Under the pieces are notes generated by a model. It saw nothing but the letters and a program-made list of their open reading frames with translations, ran no database searches and was not told where the DNA came from. A stretch of DNA of 51,013 nt from Nonomuraea cypriaca (GTDB lineage: Bacteria > Actinomycetota > Actinomycetes > Streptosporangiales > Streptosporangiaceae): the NCBI RefSeq assembly GCF_015645445.1, contig NZ_JADOGI010000054.1, positions 1-51,013 of the forward strand, in the 5' to 3' direction. The position numbers and the translations under genes were made by a program. Below, in pieces: positions 1 through 8,220 of this stretch; position 1 is the first letter of the stretch; every line of letters starts with the position of its first letter.

Positions 1-606
1 GGGGTGGTCATGGCCGGTCAGGACGCCGAGTCGCTGTGCCTGGCGCTGGCTGGGGCCGGCGTGATCGCCCTCGCCGTCGCCCTGCGGCCGGATCGGCGGC
101 GGGCGGCCTGGATCGGGCTGGGGCTGCTGCAGCTCGCCCTCTGGCTCCGGCTGGCGATCTCGGAGGTCGCGGCGCCCGAGGCGTACACGGTGGCGCTGTC
201 CGTGGCGGGGCTGGCCGTGGCCTGGTGGGCCAGGCTACGGGATTCGGAGATCTCCTCGTGGGTCGGGTACGGCGCGGCGCTGGCGGTGACGTTCCTGCCG
301 AGCGCGTACACCGCCTGGAACGACCCCGGCCTCATCCGGCCGCTGTTGCTGGGCGCGGCCGCGTTCGCCGCCACCCTGGCCGGGGCCTGGGCGCGGCTGC
401 AGGCGCCACTCATCCTCGGCGGGGCGGTGCTGGTGGTGACGGCGGCGCACGAGTTCGCGCCGGCCCTGGCCGAACTGGTGGGCCAGGGGCCGCGCTGGTT
501 GCCGATCGCGCTGGCGGGCGCGTTCCTGCTGTTCACCGGGGCGACGTACGAGCACCGGCTACGCGACCTGTGCAAGATCCGCAGACTCATCGTCACGATG
601 CGCTGA
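1..606 (+). CDS. C-terminal part of a large multi-pass membrane protein (SCO7613 C-terminal-domain type)
   Basis: The reading frame is open to the window edge, so the N-terminal part is missing. The visible 200 residues are a run of hydrophobic helices separated by short Arg/Trp-rich loops, ending in a basic tail (YEHRLRDLCKIRRL). That ending is typical of the long actinobacterial polytopic proteins named after SCO7613, whose function is unknown. There is no catalytic motif in the visible part. The stop lies 8 nt from the end of the converging nuoA-like remnant. The family assignment is from remembered similarity of the C-terminal tail; the membrane character is directly visible. Confidence 0.7.
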   Translation, partial: GVVMAGQDAESLCLALAGAGVIALAVALRPDRRRAAWIGLGLLQLALWLRLAISEVAAPEAYTVALSVAGLAVAWWARLRDSEISSWVGYGAALAVTFLPSAYTAWNDPGLIRPLLLGAAAFAATLAGAWARLQAPLILGGAVLVVTAAHEFAPALAELVGQGPRWLPIALAGAFLLFTGATYEHRLRDLCKIRRLIVTMR

Positions 607-614
607 CCCGCACG

Positions 615-895
615 CTATCCGAGGAGGAGGACGGCGCAGGCGGCCAGGCCGAGCAGGACCGAGCCTGCGGCGGCGAGCAGCGCATCTCCATGTCGAAGGC
701 GAGGAAGACCAGCGACATGGCGTACCAGCTCACGTGGAACCGGGACAGCGCATGGTCCTGGGGCCGCGCCCCCGACAGGAACGGCCCCGCCTCCACGACG
801 CCCCTGGGCCCCAGGAACACGGACGCCGCGTAGACCCCGGCGATCGCGGCGGCGAGCGACACCACGAGTCCCAGAACGGCCCCCAACGCGCTCAC
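615..895 (-). pseudogene. nuoA-like gene (complex I subunit A) with deletion and frameshift
   Basis: From a GTG at 895 the product matches NADH-quinone oxidoreductase subunit A: a first membrane helix, then the family signature (SGARPQDHALSRFHVSWY and FLAFDMEM). After FDMEM the family should continue with a loop (about 20 residues, usually containing YPW) and a third helix. Instead the frame reads into Ser/Pro-rich nonsense. A shift to the next frame gives a clean hydrophobic helix (LLAAAGSVLLGLAACAVLLLG) and a stop at 615. So the loop is missing and the third helix is out of frame. No other nuo genes are present. It lies 18 nt after the secreted-protein gene and may be co-transcribed with it. 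A sequencing error alone would not explain the missing loop. Confidence 0.65.
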
Positions 896-913
896 CGCCT
901 TATCTGCCCCGAT

Positions 914-1681
914 TCACCCGGGTATGGCGATCGTGTCCGCTCCCGGGTCCGTCTCCTGCTCCTCCTCCACCCGGCGCCTTCGCGCCAGGCTCAGCCCGGT
1001 CGCCGCGAGCAGCGCGCCGCCCACGGCGGCGATCGCCAGCGTGTACGCCGGAACCCCGCCACTGTCCTGCCCAGAACCCCTCGCCGCATTCGGGGCCGCC
1101 GGAGCGCCCGCCGTGGCCGCCACGGGGGCAGGCGCGGTGGCCACCGCCTCATCCGCCGGCGAATCCGGCGCGAGCGTGCCCTCCCCGCCCACGGGGAACC
1201 CCGGCGGATGCACGGCGCCCCAGTGGTCCTCCGCGTCCGCGCTGATGTAGTGCAGGAGGTCGGGCTCGATCGGGTTGATCTTCAGAACGCCGGGGACGGT
1301 GAGCGTCCCCACGGGGTACGGCGCGAAAATGCCCTGGACGCCCGCCACCTTCCACTCACCCTCCGGCACGACCACGGACGTGGCGTAGTGCCCGGCCTCG
1401 GGCAGGGCCGTACCGTCGAACAGCACGCTCTCCCCGTCCTCCCGCGTGAGCCGCAGCCCGACGTCCCCGAGCTCGCCCTCGAACGGGTGGGTGCCGTGCT
1501 GGAGCACCCAGAACCCCACCGCGTACGACTTCCCGCTCTCGAACCTGGACGGCGGCGGATCCAGGTACGTCACCGCCCACCCGCCGGAGGCCGCGGCCGG
1601 AACGCTCCCCGCGACCAGTGCCACGACGGCGGCCAGCACGACGGCCGCCAGAGCTGTCATCCTCTTCACCCGAATCACCAT
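914..1681 (-). CDS. secreted, membrane-anchored YtkA/FixH-like beta-sandwich protein
   Basis: This 255-residue protein has a signal peptide (KR followed by an Ala/Val-rich helix and AAAS), then a globular domain of about 130 residues. A low-complexity Ala/Pro linker follows, then a C-terminal membrane helix (YTLAIAAVGGALLAATGLSL) with an Arg-rich stop-transfer segment. The globular part (VLQHGTHPFEGELGDVGLRL and VPEGEWKVAGVQG) resembles YtkA/FixH-type domains that sit outside the membrane, often near copper or oxidase functions. The start at 1681 is chosen because GAGGTG stands 8 nt before it; a GTG at 1708 is also possible. The nuoA-like remnant follows in the same direction. Surface location is well supported; the domain family is tentative. 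Confidence 0.6.
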   Translation of the reverse strand: MVIRVKRMTALAAVVLAAVVALVAGSVPAAASGGWAVTYLDPPPSRFESGKSYAVGFWVLQHGTHPFEGELGDVGLRLTREDGESVLFDGTALPEAGHYATSVVVPEGEWKVAGVQGIFAPYPVGTLTVPGVLKINPIEPDLLHYISADAEDHWGAVHPPGFPVGGEGTLAPDSPADEAVATAPAPVAATAGAPAAPNAARGSGQDSGGVPAYTLAIAAVGGALLAATGLSLARRRRVEEEQETDPGADTIAIPG

Positions 1682-1832
1682 CTCCGAATCACCTCGGTTC
1701 AGGTACACCGGAGACGGGGCTCAGGTTCCGGCAGGACGGCCACCAGCCCGGAACGGAGTGCGACATTTCCCGATAAGGCGCGCACAATGGAGAAAAGGCG
1801 AGAATTCGGCGAGGAGCAAGGAGGCTACCGCC

Positions 1833-2078
1833 GTGTCCGCCGCCGGACGCGACTATCTGACCGCGATGCTGGACGTGCTCGTTTACGAGAACGTCCTGGT
1901 CGCATGGAGACGGATGCCGCCGGGCGAATACCTGGTCGTCTCGCACGAGGGCGAGGAGTTCAGGCTGACCACGCGAGAAGCGGAAATGTGGGCCCAGGGC
2001 GCCTTCGCCGTCTACCTGGCGCTGGTCGACCAGCGCCGCATCACTCCGCGCATCCCCGGCGACACCGCCCAGAACTAG
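1833..2078 (+). CDS. small hypothetical protein, 81 aa
   Basis: A GTG start is preceded at 8 nt by a perfect AAGGAGG (1818-1824), which makes this a convincing gene despite its size. The product is soluble and mixed alpha/beta (YENVLVAWRRMPPGEYLVVSHEG, then LTTREAEMWAQGAFAVYLALVDQRRI). It has no signal peptide, no membrane helix and no cysteine pairs. I do not recognise a family. It is divergent from the secreted protein at 914-1681, sharing the roughly 150-bp spacer. The 149 bp after it up to the methyltransferase stop show no clear feature. Confidence 0.55.
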   Translation: MSAAGRDYLTAMLDVLVYENVLVAWRRMPPGEYLVVSHEGEEFRLTTREAEMWAQGAFAVYLALVDQRRITPRIPGDTAQN

Positions 2079-2227
2079 CCCGGCTCACGGAGTTTCGCGG
2101 CGACAAGGATTACCACATCGGTGAGAACCCCTCGATATGCGGTTGAGGATCAGGGCTCATAACGAGCGCGGGCCAGAATGGGATAGCCGCAACGGGCGTG
2201 GCGTCGTGGTAAATGCGGCGTGCCGCG

Positions 2228-2872
2228 CTAGGAGGTGTCGGGGTTTCGCGCCCGCCCCAAGATATGCGGCAAGGACGGTGACGACGGAGTGGCCCTGAAC
2301 GCGAACCGTTGGCGTTCCTCGATCACCAGCCCGCTGTCCCTGATGACCCGCTCGGTGTCCCGGTTGAGCCGGCACCCGCCCGCCACCCGCCGCCACAACG
2401 GGGAGACGAGATCCTGCAGCAACGCGACGCCCGGCCGATCCGACCGTACGTGCTCGAAGAACCGCAACTCCCCGCCGGGCCTGAGCACCCTGCGCACCTC
2501 CGCCAGCGCCTTGGCCTGGTCCGGCACCGAGCACAACACCATCGACACCACCGCGGCGTCGAACCCGCCGTCCTCGACCGGCACCGCCCCGCCATGCCCC
2601 GCCACCACGCGTACGGGCACCGCCACCCCACCCGCGGCCCGCTCCGCCAGCGCCCGCAGCCGGTCCTCGGGCTCGACTGCGACGACCTCGCGCACCTCGG
2701 GCGGGTAGTGGGCGAAGTTCATGCCGTTGCCGGCGCCGATCTCCACCACCCGCCCGGCCAGCCCGGCCAGCAGCCGCCGCCGGTGCGCGGACACCCAGCG
2801 CTCGGACTCCGCGCTCATCCGCTCGTACGCACGCGCGAAGCGAGGATGCTGGAACTTCGACAAATCCTGCAT
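2228..2872 (-). CDS. class I SAM-dependent methyltransferase
   Basis: The 214-residue product has the class I fold order: motif I (VVEIGAGNGMNF, about residue 41), the acidic end of strand 2 (VAVEPEDRL), motif II/III (FDAAVVSMVLCSVPD) and the UbiE/Methyltransf_11-type segment EVRRVLRPGGELRFFEHV. It probably methylates a small molecule, but no substrate can be read from the sequence. It starts at ATG 2872 with no close same-strand partner; the lipoprotein gene upstream ends at 2944, 71 nt away. Confidence is high for fold, low for substrate. Confidence 0.85.
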   Translation of the reverse strand: MQDLSKFQHPRFARAYERMSAESERWVSAHRRRLLAGLAGRVVEIGAGNGMNFAHYPPEVREVVAVEPEDRLRALAERAAGGVAVPVRVVAGHGGAVPVEDGGFDAAVVSMVLCSVPDQAKALAEVRRVLRPGGELRFFEHVRSDRPGVALLQDLVSPLWRRVAGGCRLNRDTERVIRDSGLVIEERQRFAFRATPSSPSLPHILGRARNPDTS

Positions 2873-2943
2873 GCCGCCCAGGCTAGCCCGCTACGACCTG
2901 ACGAGCCGGGCGACGGAGCCGGGTGTTCCGCCGCCCGATCGCC

Positions 2944-3477
2944 TCAGCCCGCCTGGTTCTCCATGAGCTGCGAGATCTTCCAGTCCTTGCCCTTCCGCGT
3001 GAGCACGAACAGCTCACGGAGGTTCTCCTCCCCCATCTTGCTGGTCGAGCGGACGATCGCGTCCTGCTTGCCGAGCGTGCGCGCCTCCTCGACGGTGTGC
3101 GTGGCCTCCGCCTGGCCGGTCTCACCCTGGAGCTCCTCCTGGTACAGGCTGCGGATCGCCTGGGTGCCCTCGGCCGTGGCCTCCCCGTCCAGTGCGACGA
3201 CGGCGTCGTCGGAGAACGACCCGACGACCTGGTCGACCTTCCCGGACTTGACCGCGTTGAAGTAGTTCTGGACGGCCTGCTCCGGCTGGGCGGCCCCGCC
3301 CGTGGCGGGCGGGGACATGTCGGTGCCCGTCTCGGTGGGGGTCATCCCGGTCTCTGTGGGGCTCGCGGCCCCCTTCATCGCTTGCGAGGTGTCACTCCCC
3401 GCGGAGCAGCCCGCGACCAGGAAGGCGGGGACTATCGCGGCCAGCAGGAATGCCCTGTGCTGAGAAATCTTGCTCAT
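2944..3477 (-). CDS. lipoprotein with NTF2/SnoaL-like domain
   Basis: The N-terminus is a lipoprotein signal (LVAGC, Cys24), so the mature protein should be tethered to the outer face of the membrane. A Thr/Pro/Gly-rich linker (about residues 30-62) leads to a roughly 110-residue domain. That domain has the NTF2-like pattern: PEQAVQNYFNAVKSGKVDQV, FSDDAVV, then GKDWKISQLME near the end. Such extracellular domains in actinobacteria usually bind ligands or partners rather than catalyse. The 320 bp upstream carry no convincing gene. The function remains unknown. Confidence 0.75.
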   Translation of the reverse strand: MSKISQHRAFLLAAIVPAFLVAGCSAGSDTSQAMKGAASPTETGMTPTETGTDMSPPATGGAAQPEQAVQNYFNAVKSGKVDQVVGSFSDDAVVALDGEATAEGTQAIRSLYQEELQGETGQAEATHTVEEARTLGKQDAIVRSTSKMGEENLRELFVLTRKGKDWKISQLMENQAG

Positions 3478-3798
3478 GGCCGCTTGATGCCCGTGTTACT
3501 CGTGCCCGAATGCGCGGTTTAGTCACTTAGCACAGCGCCTTTACCTCATCCGTGTATTACTCGGCATAATGACCGGATTTGGAGAGACCGTTCAGAGCTC
3601 CGATCGTTGCCGCCGTGAGACCGGCTCGCCGGACGCCGGGGATAGCGTCCGTCCAGTGCCGCGAACACCCCTCCCCGAACCACTCCCCCAGCGCGAGGAT
3701 GCCGAACGCTGCGACAACGTCGACGCCGGACGCCGCTGTGTGCTTCCAGCGGCCCACCACACCCCGCACGTCTACCCGCCGCTCGAGGCAGGGCCCGG
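3478..3798. other. gene-poor stretch between lipoprotein and nirD
   Basis: This 320-bp stretch separates the start of the lipoprotein gene from the end of nirD. An AT-richer segment at about 3515-3570 next to the lipoprotein start probably holds its promoter. A minus-strand open frame (about 3557-3740) gives a protein-like stretch (DVVAAFGILALGEWFGEG), but it has no start with a ribosome binding site and no family match. I treat it as unassigned. Confidence 0.4.
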
Positions 3799-4122
3799 CT
3801 AGCCGACGCTCACCTCCACGCTCCCGTCCGCGACCCTTACGCGATAGACGGGCACCGAAACCTGCCGCTCGTCCAGGCACATCCCGGACACCAGCGAGAA
3901 CACCTGCTTGTGCAGCGGTGAGGCCACGGTCGGCTCATCCTTCCTGGTCCCCACGATGCCGCGGGAGAGCACGTACGCCCCGCTGAACGGGTCGAGGTTG
4001 CCCAGCGCGTGCACCCCGCCGTCGTGGGTACGGAAGACGGCCACCTGCACCCCGTCCACCAGGGCGCAGACGCCGCGTTCCGGCAGCATGGAATCGAAGT
4101 CGCAGATCCGCGTCCAGCTCAT
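3799..4122 (-). CDS. nirD: assimilatory nitrite reductase small subunit NirD (Rieske-like)
   Basis: This 107-residue protein is the size of NirD. It has the Rieske-like fold of the nitrite reductase small subunit (FRTHDGGVHALGNLDPFSGAYVLSRGI, DEPTVASPLHKQVFSLVSGMCLD). As in other NirD proteins, the Cys/His cluster ligands of true Rieske proteins are absent. The ATG at 4122 overlaps the nirB stop (ATGA, 4119-4122), so the pair is translationally coupled. It partners NirB in the NADH-dependent six-electron reduction of nitrite to ammonium in the cytoplasm. Confidence 0.93.
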   Translation of the reverse strand: MSWTRICDFDSMLPERGVCALVDGVQVAVFRTHDGGVHALGNLDPFSGAYVLSRGIVGTRKDEPTVASPLHKQVFSLVSGMCLDERQVSVPVYRVRVADGSVEVSVG

Positions 4123-6548
4123 CGGGCCATCACCGGCTTGATCTGGCCGCGCTCGCTGGCGAACACGATCGACGGGTCGGGCATGCCAGGGGCGTTCACG
4201 AAGCTGACGAACCTGCTCAGCTTCTCCGCGTCGTCCAGGGTGGCCCGCCACTCGTCGGCGTACGTGGAGATGTGGTGGTCCATCTGCGCGTCCAGATCGG
4301 CACAGATGCGGAGCGAGTCTTGCATGATCACCTCGCGGAGGTAGTCGAGCCCGCCGTCGAGCGACTCCACCCAGGCGGCGGTGCGCTGCAGCCGGTCGGC
4401 CGTGCGGATGTAGAACATGAGGAACCTGTCGATGGTCCTGATCAGCTCGTCCGCGCTCAGGTCGGTCGCCAGCAGGTCGGCGTGGCGGGGCTTGAAGCCG
4501 CCGTTGCCGCCGACGTAGAGGTTCCAGCCCTGCTCGGTGGCGATGATCCCGAAGTCCTTCGACCTGGCCTCGGCGCACTCGCGGGCGCAGCCGGAGACGG
4601 CCGACTTGAGCTTGTGCGGCGAGCGCAGGCCGCGGTAGCGCAGCTCCAGCTCGATGGCCAGGCCGACCGAGTCCTGCACGCCGTAGCGGCACCAGGTGGA
4701 GCCCACGCAGGACTTCACGGTACGCAGCGCCTTCCCGTACGCGTGGCCCGACTCGAACCCGGCCGCCACCAGCCGCCGCCAGATCTCGGGAAGCTGCTCG
4801 ACCCGCGCCCCGAACAGGTCGATCCGCTGCCCTCCGGTGATCTTCGTGTAGAGGCCGAAGTCGCGGGCCACCTCGCCGATCACGATCAGCTTGTCCGGTG
4901 TGATCTCGCCGCCCGGGATGCGCGGGACGACCGAGTAGGTGCCGTTCTTCTGGATGTTGGCCAGGAAGGCGTCGTTGGTGTCCTGCAGCGCGGCCCGCTC
5001 GCCTTCGAGCACGTGCCCGTTGTGCAGCGAGGCCAGGATGGAGGCCACGGCCGGCTTGCAGATGTCGCAGCCCCTGCCCTGCCCGTGCTCGGTGATGAGC
5101 TGGGAGAACGTGCTGATCTCGCGAACCCGTACGATGTCGAACAGCTCTGCCCGCGAGTACGTGAAGTGCTCGCACAGGGCCTTGCTGACCTCCACACCCG
5201 ACTTCTCCAGCAGTTGCTTGAGCATCGGCACGCAACTGCCGCACGTCGTGCCCGCCCGGGTGCACCCCTTGATCCCCGGCACGTCGGTGACGCCCTTGTC
5301 GGCGATGGCCGTGCGGATCTCGCCCGCGCACACGTTGTTGCACGAGCACACCTGCGCCTCGTCAGGCAGGTCCAGGCTCGCCCCCGCTCCGCTGAACAGC
5401 AGGTCCGACGGCGCGGCGGGCAACTCCTTGCCCACGAACGGCCGCAGCGACGTGTACGGCGAGGCGTCGCCCACGCAGATGCCGCCGAGCAGCGTCCGCG
5501 CGTCGTCGCTGATGAACAGCCTCTTGTAGACGCCTGCCACCGGATCCATGTACGTGACGTCGAGCGCCCCCTCCATCGCCCCGAACTGCGCCACCTCCAC
5601 CCCGAGCAGCTTGAGCTTCGCCGACATGTCGGCCCCCTCGAACGTCGAGGAGCCCCCCGTGATCCGGTCGGCCACCACCTCGGCCATCGAGTTGCACGGC
5701 CCGACCAGCCCGTAGATCATGCCGCCGGCCAGCGCGCACTCGCCCACGGCGTAGATCGACGGATCCGAGGTGCGCATCGCGGGGTCCACCACGATGCCGC
5801 CCCGCGGGCCCACCTCGAGCCCGGCCGACCTGGCCAGCTCGTCGCGCGGCCTGATGCCCGCGGAGAACACCACGACCTGCGCCTCCACGAGTGTCCCGTC
5901 CGGCTTGCGCAGCCCGGTGACCTGCCCTCCGGCGTCGGTGACGATCTCCTGGACGCCCGCGCCGGCGTGCACGCTCAGCCCGAGCCCCTCGATGTGCGAC
6001 CTCAGCACCGAGCCGCCGCCCTCGTCGACCTGGCGCGGCATCAGCCAGGGGCTCATCTCGACGATGTGCGCCTTCAGCCCGAGCGCCCGCAGCGCGTCGG
6101 CCGCCTCCAGGCCGAGCAGCCCGCCGCCGACCACGACACCCTCCACGGCGTCTTTGGCGGCCACCCTGATGGCGTCCAGGTCGTCAATGGTCCGGTAGAC
6201 GTGGGCGTGCTCGGCCCCGGGCACCGGCGGCACGAACGGCGCCGACCCGGTGGCCAGCACGAGCACGTCGTACGGCTCGACGCCCCCGTCCGCGGTGACC
6301 ACGTTCATGGCGTCCCTGTCGATGCCGGTGGCGCGGGTGCTCAGCCTGGTCACGACCCCGGGCGGCACCGCGTACGTGAGGTCCTCCACGGTCGTGCCAG
6401 ACAGGTAGGAGGTCAGCGCCACCCGGTCATAGGCGGGCCGAGGCTCCTCCCCGATCACCGTGATCCGTCCCCCGAACCCCTTGCCCGCGAGCGTCTCGAC
6501 AAGCCGGTGAGCCGTCGGCCCGTACCCTACGACGACGATCCTGTTCAT
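4119..6548 (-). CDS. nirB: NADH-dependent assimilatory nitrite reductase large subunit NirB
   Basis: The 809 residues show the full NirB architecture. There is an FAD/NAD-binding reductase (GYGPTA at 8-13, VVVGGGLLGLEAA at 138-150, YAVGEC near 267). A BFD-type [2Fe-2S] domain follows (Cys401, 403, 436, 439) and then a second Cys pair (494/497). The sulfite/nitrite reductase half-domains close with the siroheme-[4Fe-4S] ligands C-x5-C (614/620) and C-x3-C (654/658). It reduces nitrite to ammonium with NADH. Start 6548 is chosen because GGGAGGA stands just upstream and the dinucleotide-binding motif begins at once. The 277 bp between this start and the end of the preceding gene (6549-6825) contain no gene and may hold a separate promoter. 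Confidence 0.96.
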   Translation of the reverse strand: MNRIVVVGYGPTAHRLVETLAGKGFGGRITVIGEEPRPAYDRVALTSYLSGTTVEDLTYAVPPGVVTRLSTRATGIDRDAMNVVTADGGVEPYDVLVLATGSAPFVPPVPGAEHAHVYRTIDDLDAIRVAAKDAVEGVVVGGGLLGLEAADALRALGLKAHIVEMSPWLMPRQVDEGGGSVLRSHIEGLGLSVHAGAGVQEIVTDAGGQVTGLRKPDGTLVEAQVVVFSAGIRPRDELARSAGLEVGPRGGIVVDPAMRTSDPSIYAVGECALAGGMIYGLVGPCNSMAEVVADRITGGSSTFEGADMSAKLKLLGVEVAQFGAMEGALDVTYMDPVAGVYKRLFISDDARTLLGGICVGDASPYTSLRPFVGKELPAAPSDLLFSGAGASLDLPDEAQVCSCNNVCAGEIRTAIADKGVTDVPGIKGCTRAGTTCGSCVPMLKQLLEKSGVEVSKALCEHFTYSRAELFDIVRVREISTFSQLITEHGQGRGCDICKPAVASILASLHNGHVLEGERAALQDTNDAFLANIQKNGTYSVVPRIPGGEITPDKLIVIGEVARDFGLYTKITGGQRIDLFGARVEQLPEIWRRLVAAGFESGHAYGKALRTVKSCVGSTWCRYGVQDSVGLAIELELRYRGLRSPHKLKSAVSGCARECAEARSKDFGIIATEQGWNLYVGGNGGFKPRHADLLATDLSADELIRTIDRFLMFYIRTADRLQRTAAWVESLDGGLDYLREVIMQDSLRICADLDAQMDHHISTYADEWRATLDDAEKLSRFVSFVNAPGMPDPSIVFASERGQIKPVMAR

Positions 6549-6825
6549 CGATCCTCCCTCAGCGTGGACACCTTCGTCTTCCGACGTCGTACGAGAACAC
6601 GGCACATCGCCGCAGGCGATCCGGTAACGTGGCCGCTGTCCGGCGGCAAGAACCAAGCCGCCGGACCTACCGCCGGGCCGGCGGGATGTGAAGCCTGTGG
6701 AGGCTGTGTAAGACCGTTGGGCGGATATCCGTCCCTCGCCTTGACCGGAACGGCGACCGCCCGCGAAGCAGGAAGGTCCGACCCGTGAGGGCTGGAATCC
6801 TTCGGCTTCGGCCGTATGGAGGAGG

Positions 6826-8220
6826 TCAAACCGCGATCCCTTCCTGCTCGCACAGCCAGCCGACGATGCCCTCCACGGCGTCGCGGCAGGTGCCGCAGCC
6901 CGTCGTGGCCCTGGTCGCGGCCGCCACTCCGGCGACGTCGCGTGCCCCCGCCTCCCAGCACGCCCTGATCTGGCCCTTGGTCACGTTGTTGCAGTGGCAG
7001 ACCTTGGCCGCGTCGGGCATCAGCACGGGGCTGTCGGCCATGGGCGCCGACGAAAGGCCAGGGAACAGCAGCCCCGCCCGGTCGCCTGGCAGCGGCCCGC
7101 CACGGTCGAAGAGCTGGGTGAGCGTGCCGACGGCGTCGCTCTCGCCCAGCAGGATCGCGCCGACCAGCCGGCCGTCCCGGATGACGAGCTTGCGGTAGGT
7201 GCCGCGGGCCCGGTGGCTGAAGCGGACGACCTCCGCGTGCTCCTCGGTGAGCTGGGTCTCGCCCATGGCGGCCAGCTCGACGCTCCTGGCCTTGAGCCTG
7301 GTGACGAGCCTGGAGCCGCGGTAGAGGGCCTTGCCGCCGGTGATGACGTCCGCGGCCACGGCGGCCTGCTCCCAGGCGGGGGCGACCAGGCCGTACACGG
7401 TGCCGTCGTGCTCGGCGCACTCGCCGATGGCGAAGATCGACGGGTCGTCGGTGCGGAGTTCGTCGTCCACGACGACGCCGCGGCGCACCTCCAGCCCGGC
7501 CTCGGCGGCCAGCCCCGTCACCGGGCGGACGCCGCAGGCGAGCACGACGAGGTCGCCCTCGACCAGCTCGCCGCCGGCCAGCAGGACGCCGTCCCCGGTC
7601 ACGGCCTCGGCGCTGACGCCGGTGCGGATCTCCACGCCGAGCCCGGCCAGCGTCTCACCGAGCACCTCGCCTGCCTCGACGTCGAGCTGGCGTTCCATGA
7701 GGTGCCCGGCCAGGTGCAGGAGCGTGACGGGCAGGCCGCGCCCGGCCAGGCCGCGGGCGGCCTCGATGCCGAGCAGGCCGCCGCCGACGACCACGGCACG
7801 GGCGGCCCGCCCGGCGCTCTCCATGATGCGCTCGCAGTCGCCGAGCGTGCGGAACGGGATGGCCCGCTCCACGCCCGGGATCGGCGGCACGACGGCGTCG
7901 CTGCCGGTCGCGAGGACCAGCAGGTCGTACGGCTCGCGCCGCCCGTCCTCGGTGACGACGTGCCTGGCCTCCCTGTCGACGTAGGCGACCGGGCTGGCGA
8001 AGGCGGCCTCGACGCGGTGCGCGGCGTACCAGGAGGAGTCGAGCAGCCGCACCTGCTCGGGGCGGGAGCTGCCGGCGAGCACGTTGGACAGCAGCACCCG
8101 GTTGTACGGCTCGCACGACTCCGCGCCGAAAATTGTGATCTTGATGTGCGTGTCCCGGGCGCGTACCTCGCTGACCAGCCGCGACCCGGCCATCCCGTTG
8201 CCTACGACGACGAGTCTCAT
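6826..8220 (-). CDS. FAD-dependent electron-transfer subunit of assimilatory nitrate reductase (NirB-like N-terminal half with BFD domain)
   Basis: This 464-residue protein resembles only the reductase half of NirB. It has an N-terminal dinucleotide fold (VVVGNGMAGSRLVSEV), a second nucleotide motif (VVVGGGLLGIEAARGLAGRG) and IFAIGECAEHDG. A C-terminal BFD-like [2Fe-2S] domain carries CHCNN and CGTC cysteine pairs. There is no siroheme domain. Its ATG overlaps the stop of the nitrate reductase gene (ATGA, 8217-8220). The likely role is to pass electrons from NAD(P)H to the molybdopterin subunit. Gene names for this subunit vary (nasB/nasC), so none is given. Confidence 0.88.
   Translation of the reverse strand: MRLVVVGNGMAGSRLVSEVRARDTHIKITIFGAESCEPYNRVLLSNVLAGSSRPEQVRLLDSSWYAAHRVEAAFASPVAYVDREARHVVTEDGRREPYDLLVLATGSDAVVPPIPGVERAIPFRTLGDCERIMESAGRAARAVVVGGGLLGIEAARGLAGRGLPVTLLHLAGHLMERQLDVEAGEVLGETLAGLGVEIRTGVSAEAVTGDGVLLAGGELVEGDLVVLACGVRPVTGLAAEAGLEVRRGVVVDDELRTDDPSIFAIGECAEHDGTVYGLVAPAWEQAAVAADVITGGKALYRGSRLVTRLKARSVELAAMGETQLTEEHAEVVRFSHRARGTYRKLVIRDGRLVGAILLGESDAVGTLTQLFDRGGPLPGDRAGLLFPGLSSAPMADSPVLMPDAAKVCHCNNVTKGQIRACWEAGARDVAGVAAATRATTGCGTCRDAVEGIVGWLCEQEGIAV

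Noticed and set aside
36..833. Long plus-strand frame overlapping the membrane protein and the nuoA remnant
   Set aside because: Arg/Gly/Pro-rich composition typical of an off-frame reading of high-GC coding DNA; no family motif.
3557..3880. Minus-strand frame with a protein-like stretch between the lipoprotein and nirD genes
   Set aside because: No start with a ribosome binding site, no family match, and it overlaps the nirD end.
4272..6788. 838-codon plus-strand frame opposite nirB
   Set aside because: Antisense shadow of nirB; rich in His/Arg/Gln/Pro with no domain. The opposite strand has complete NirB motifs.
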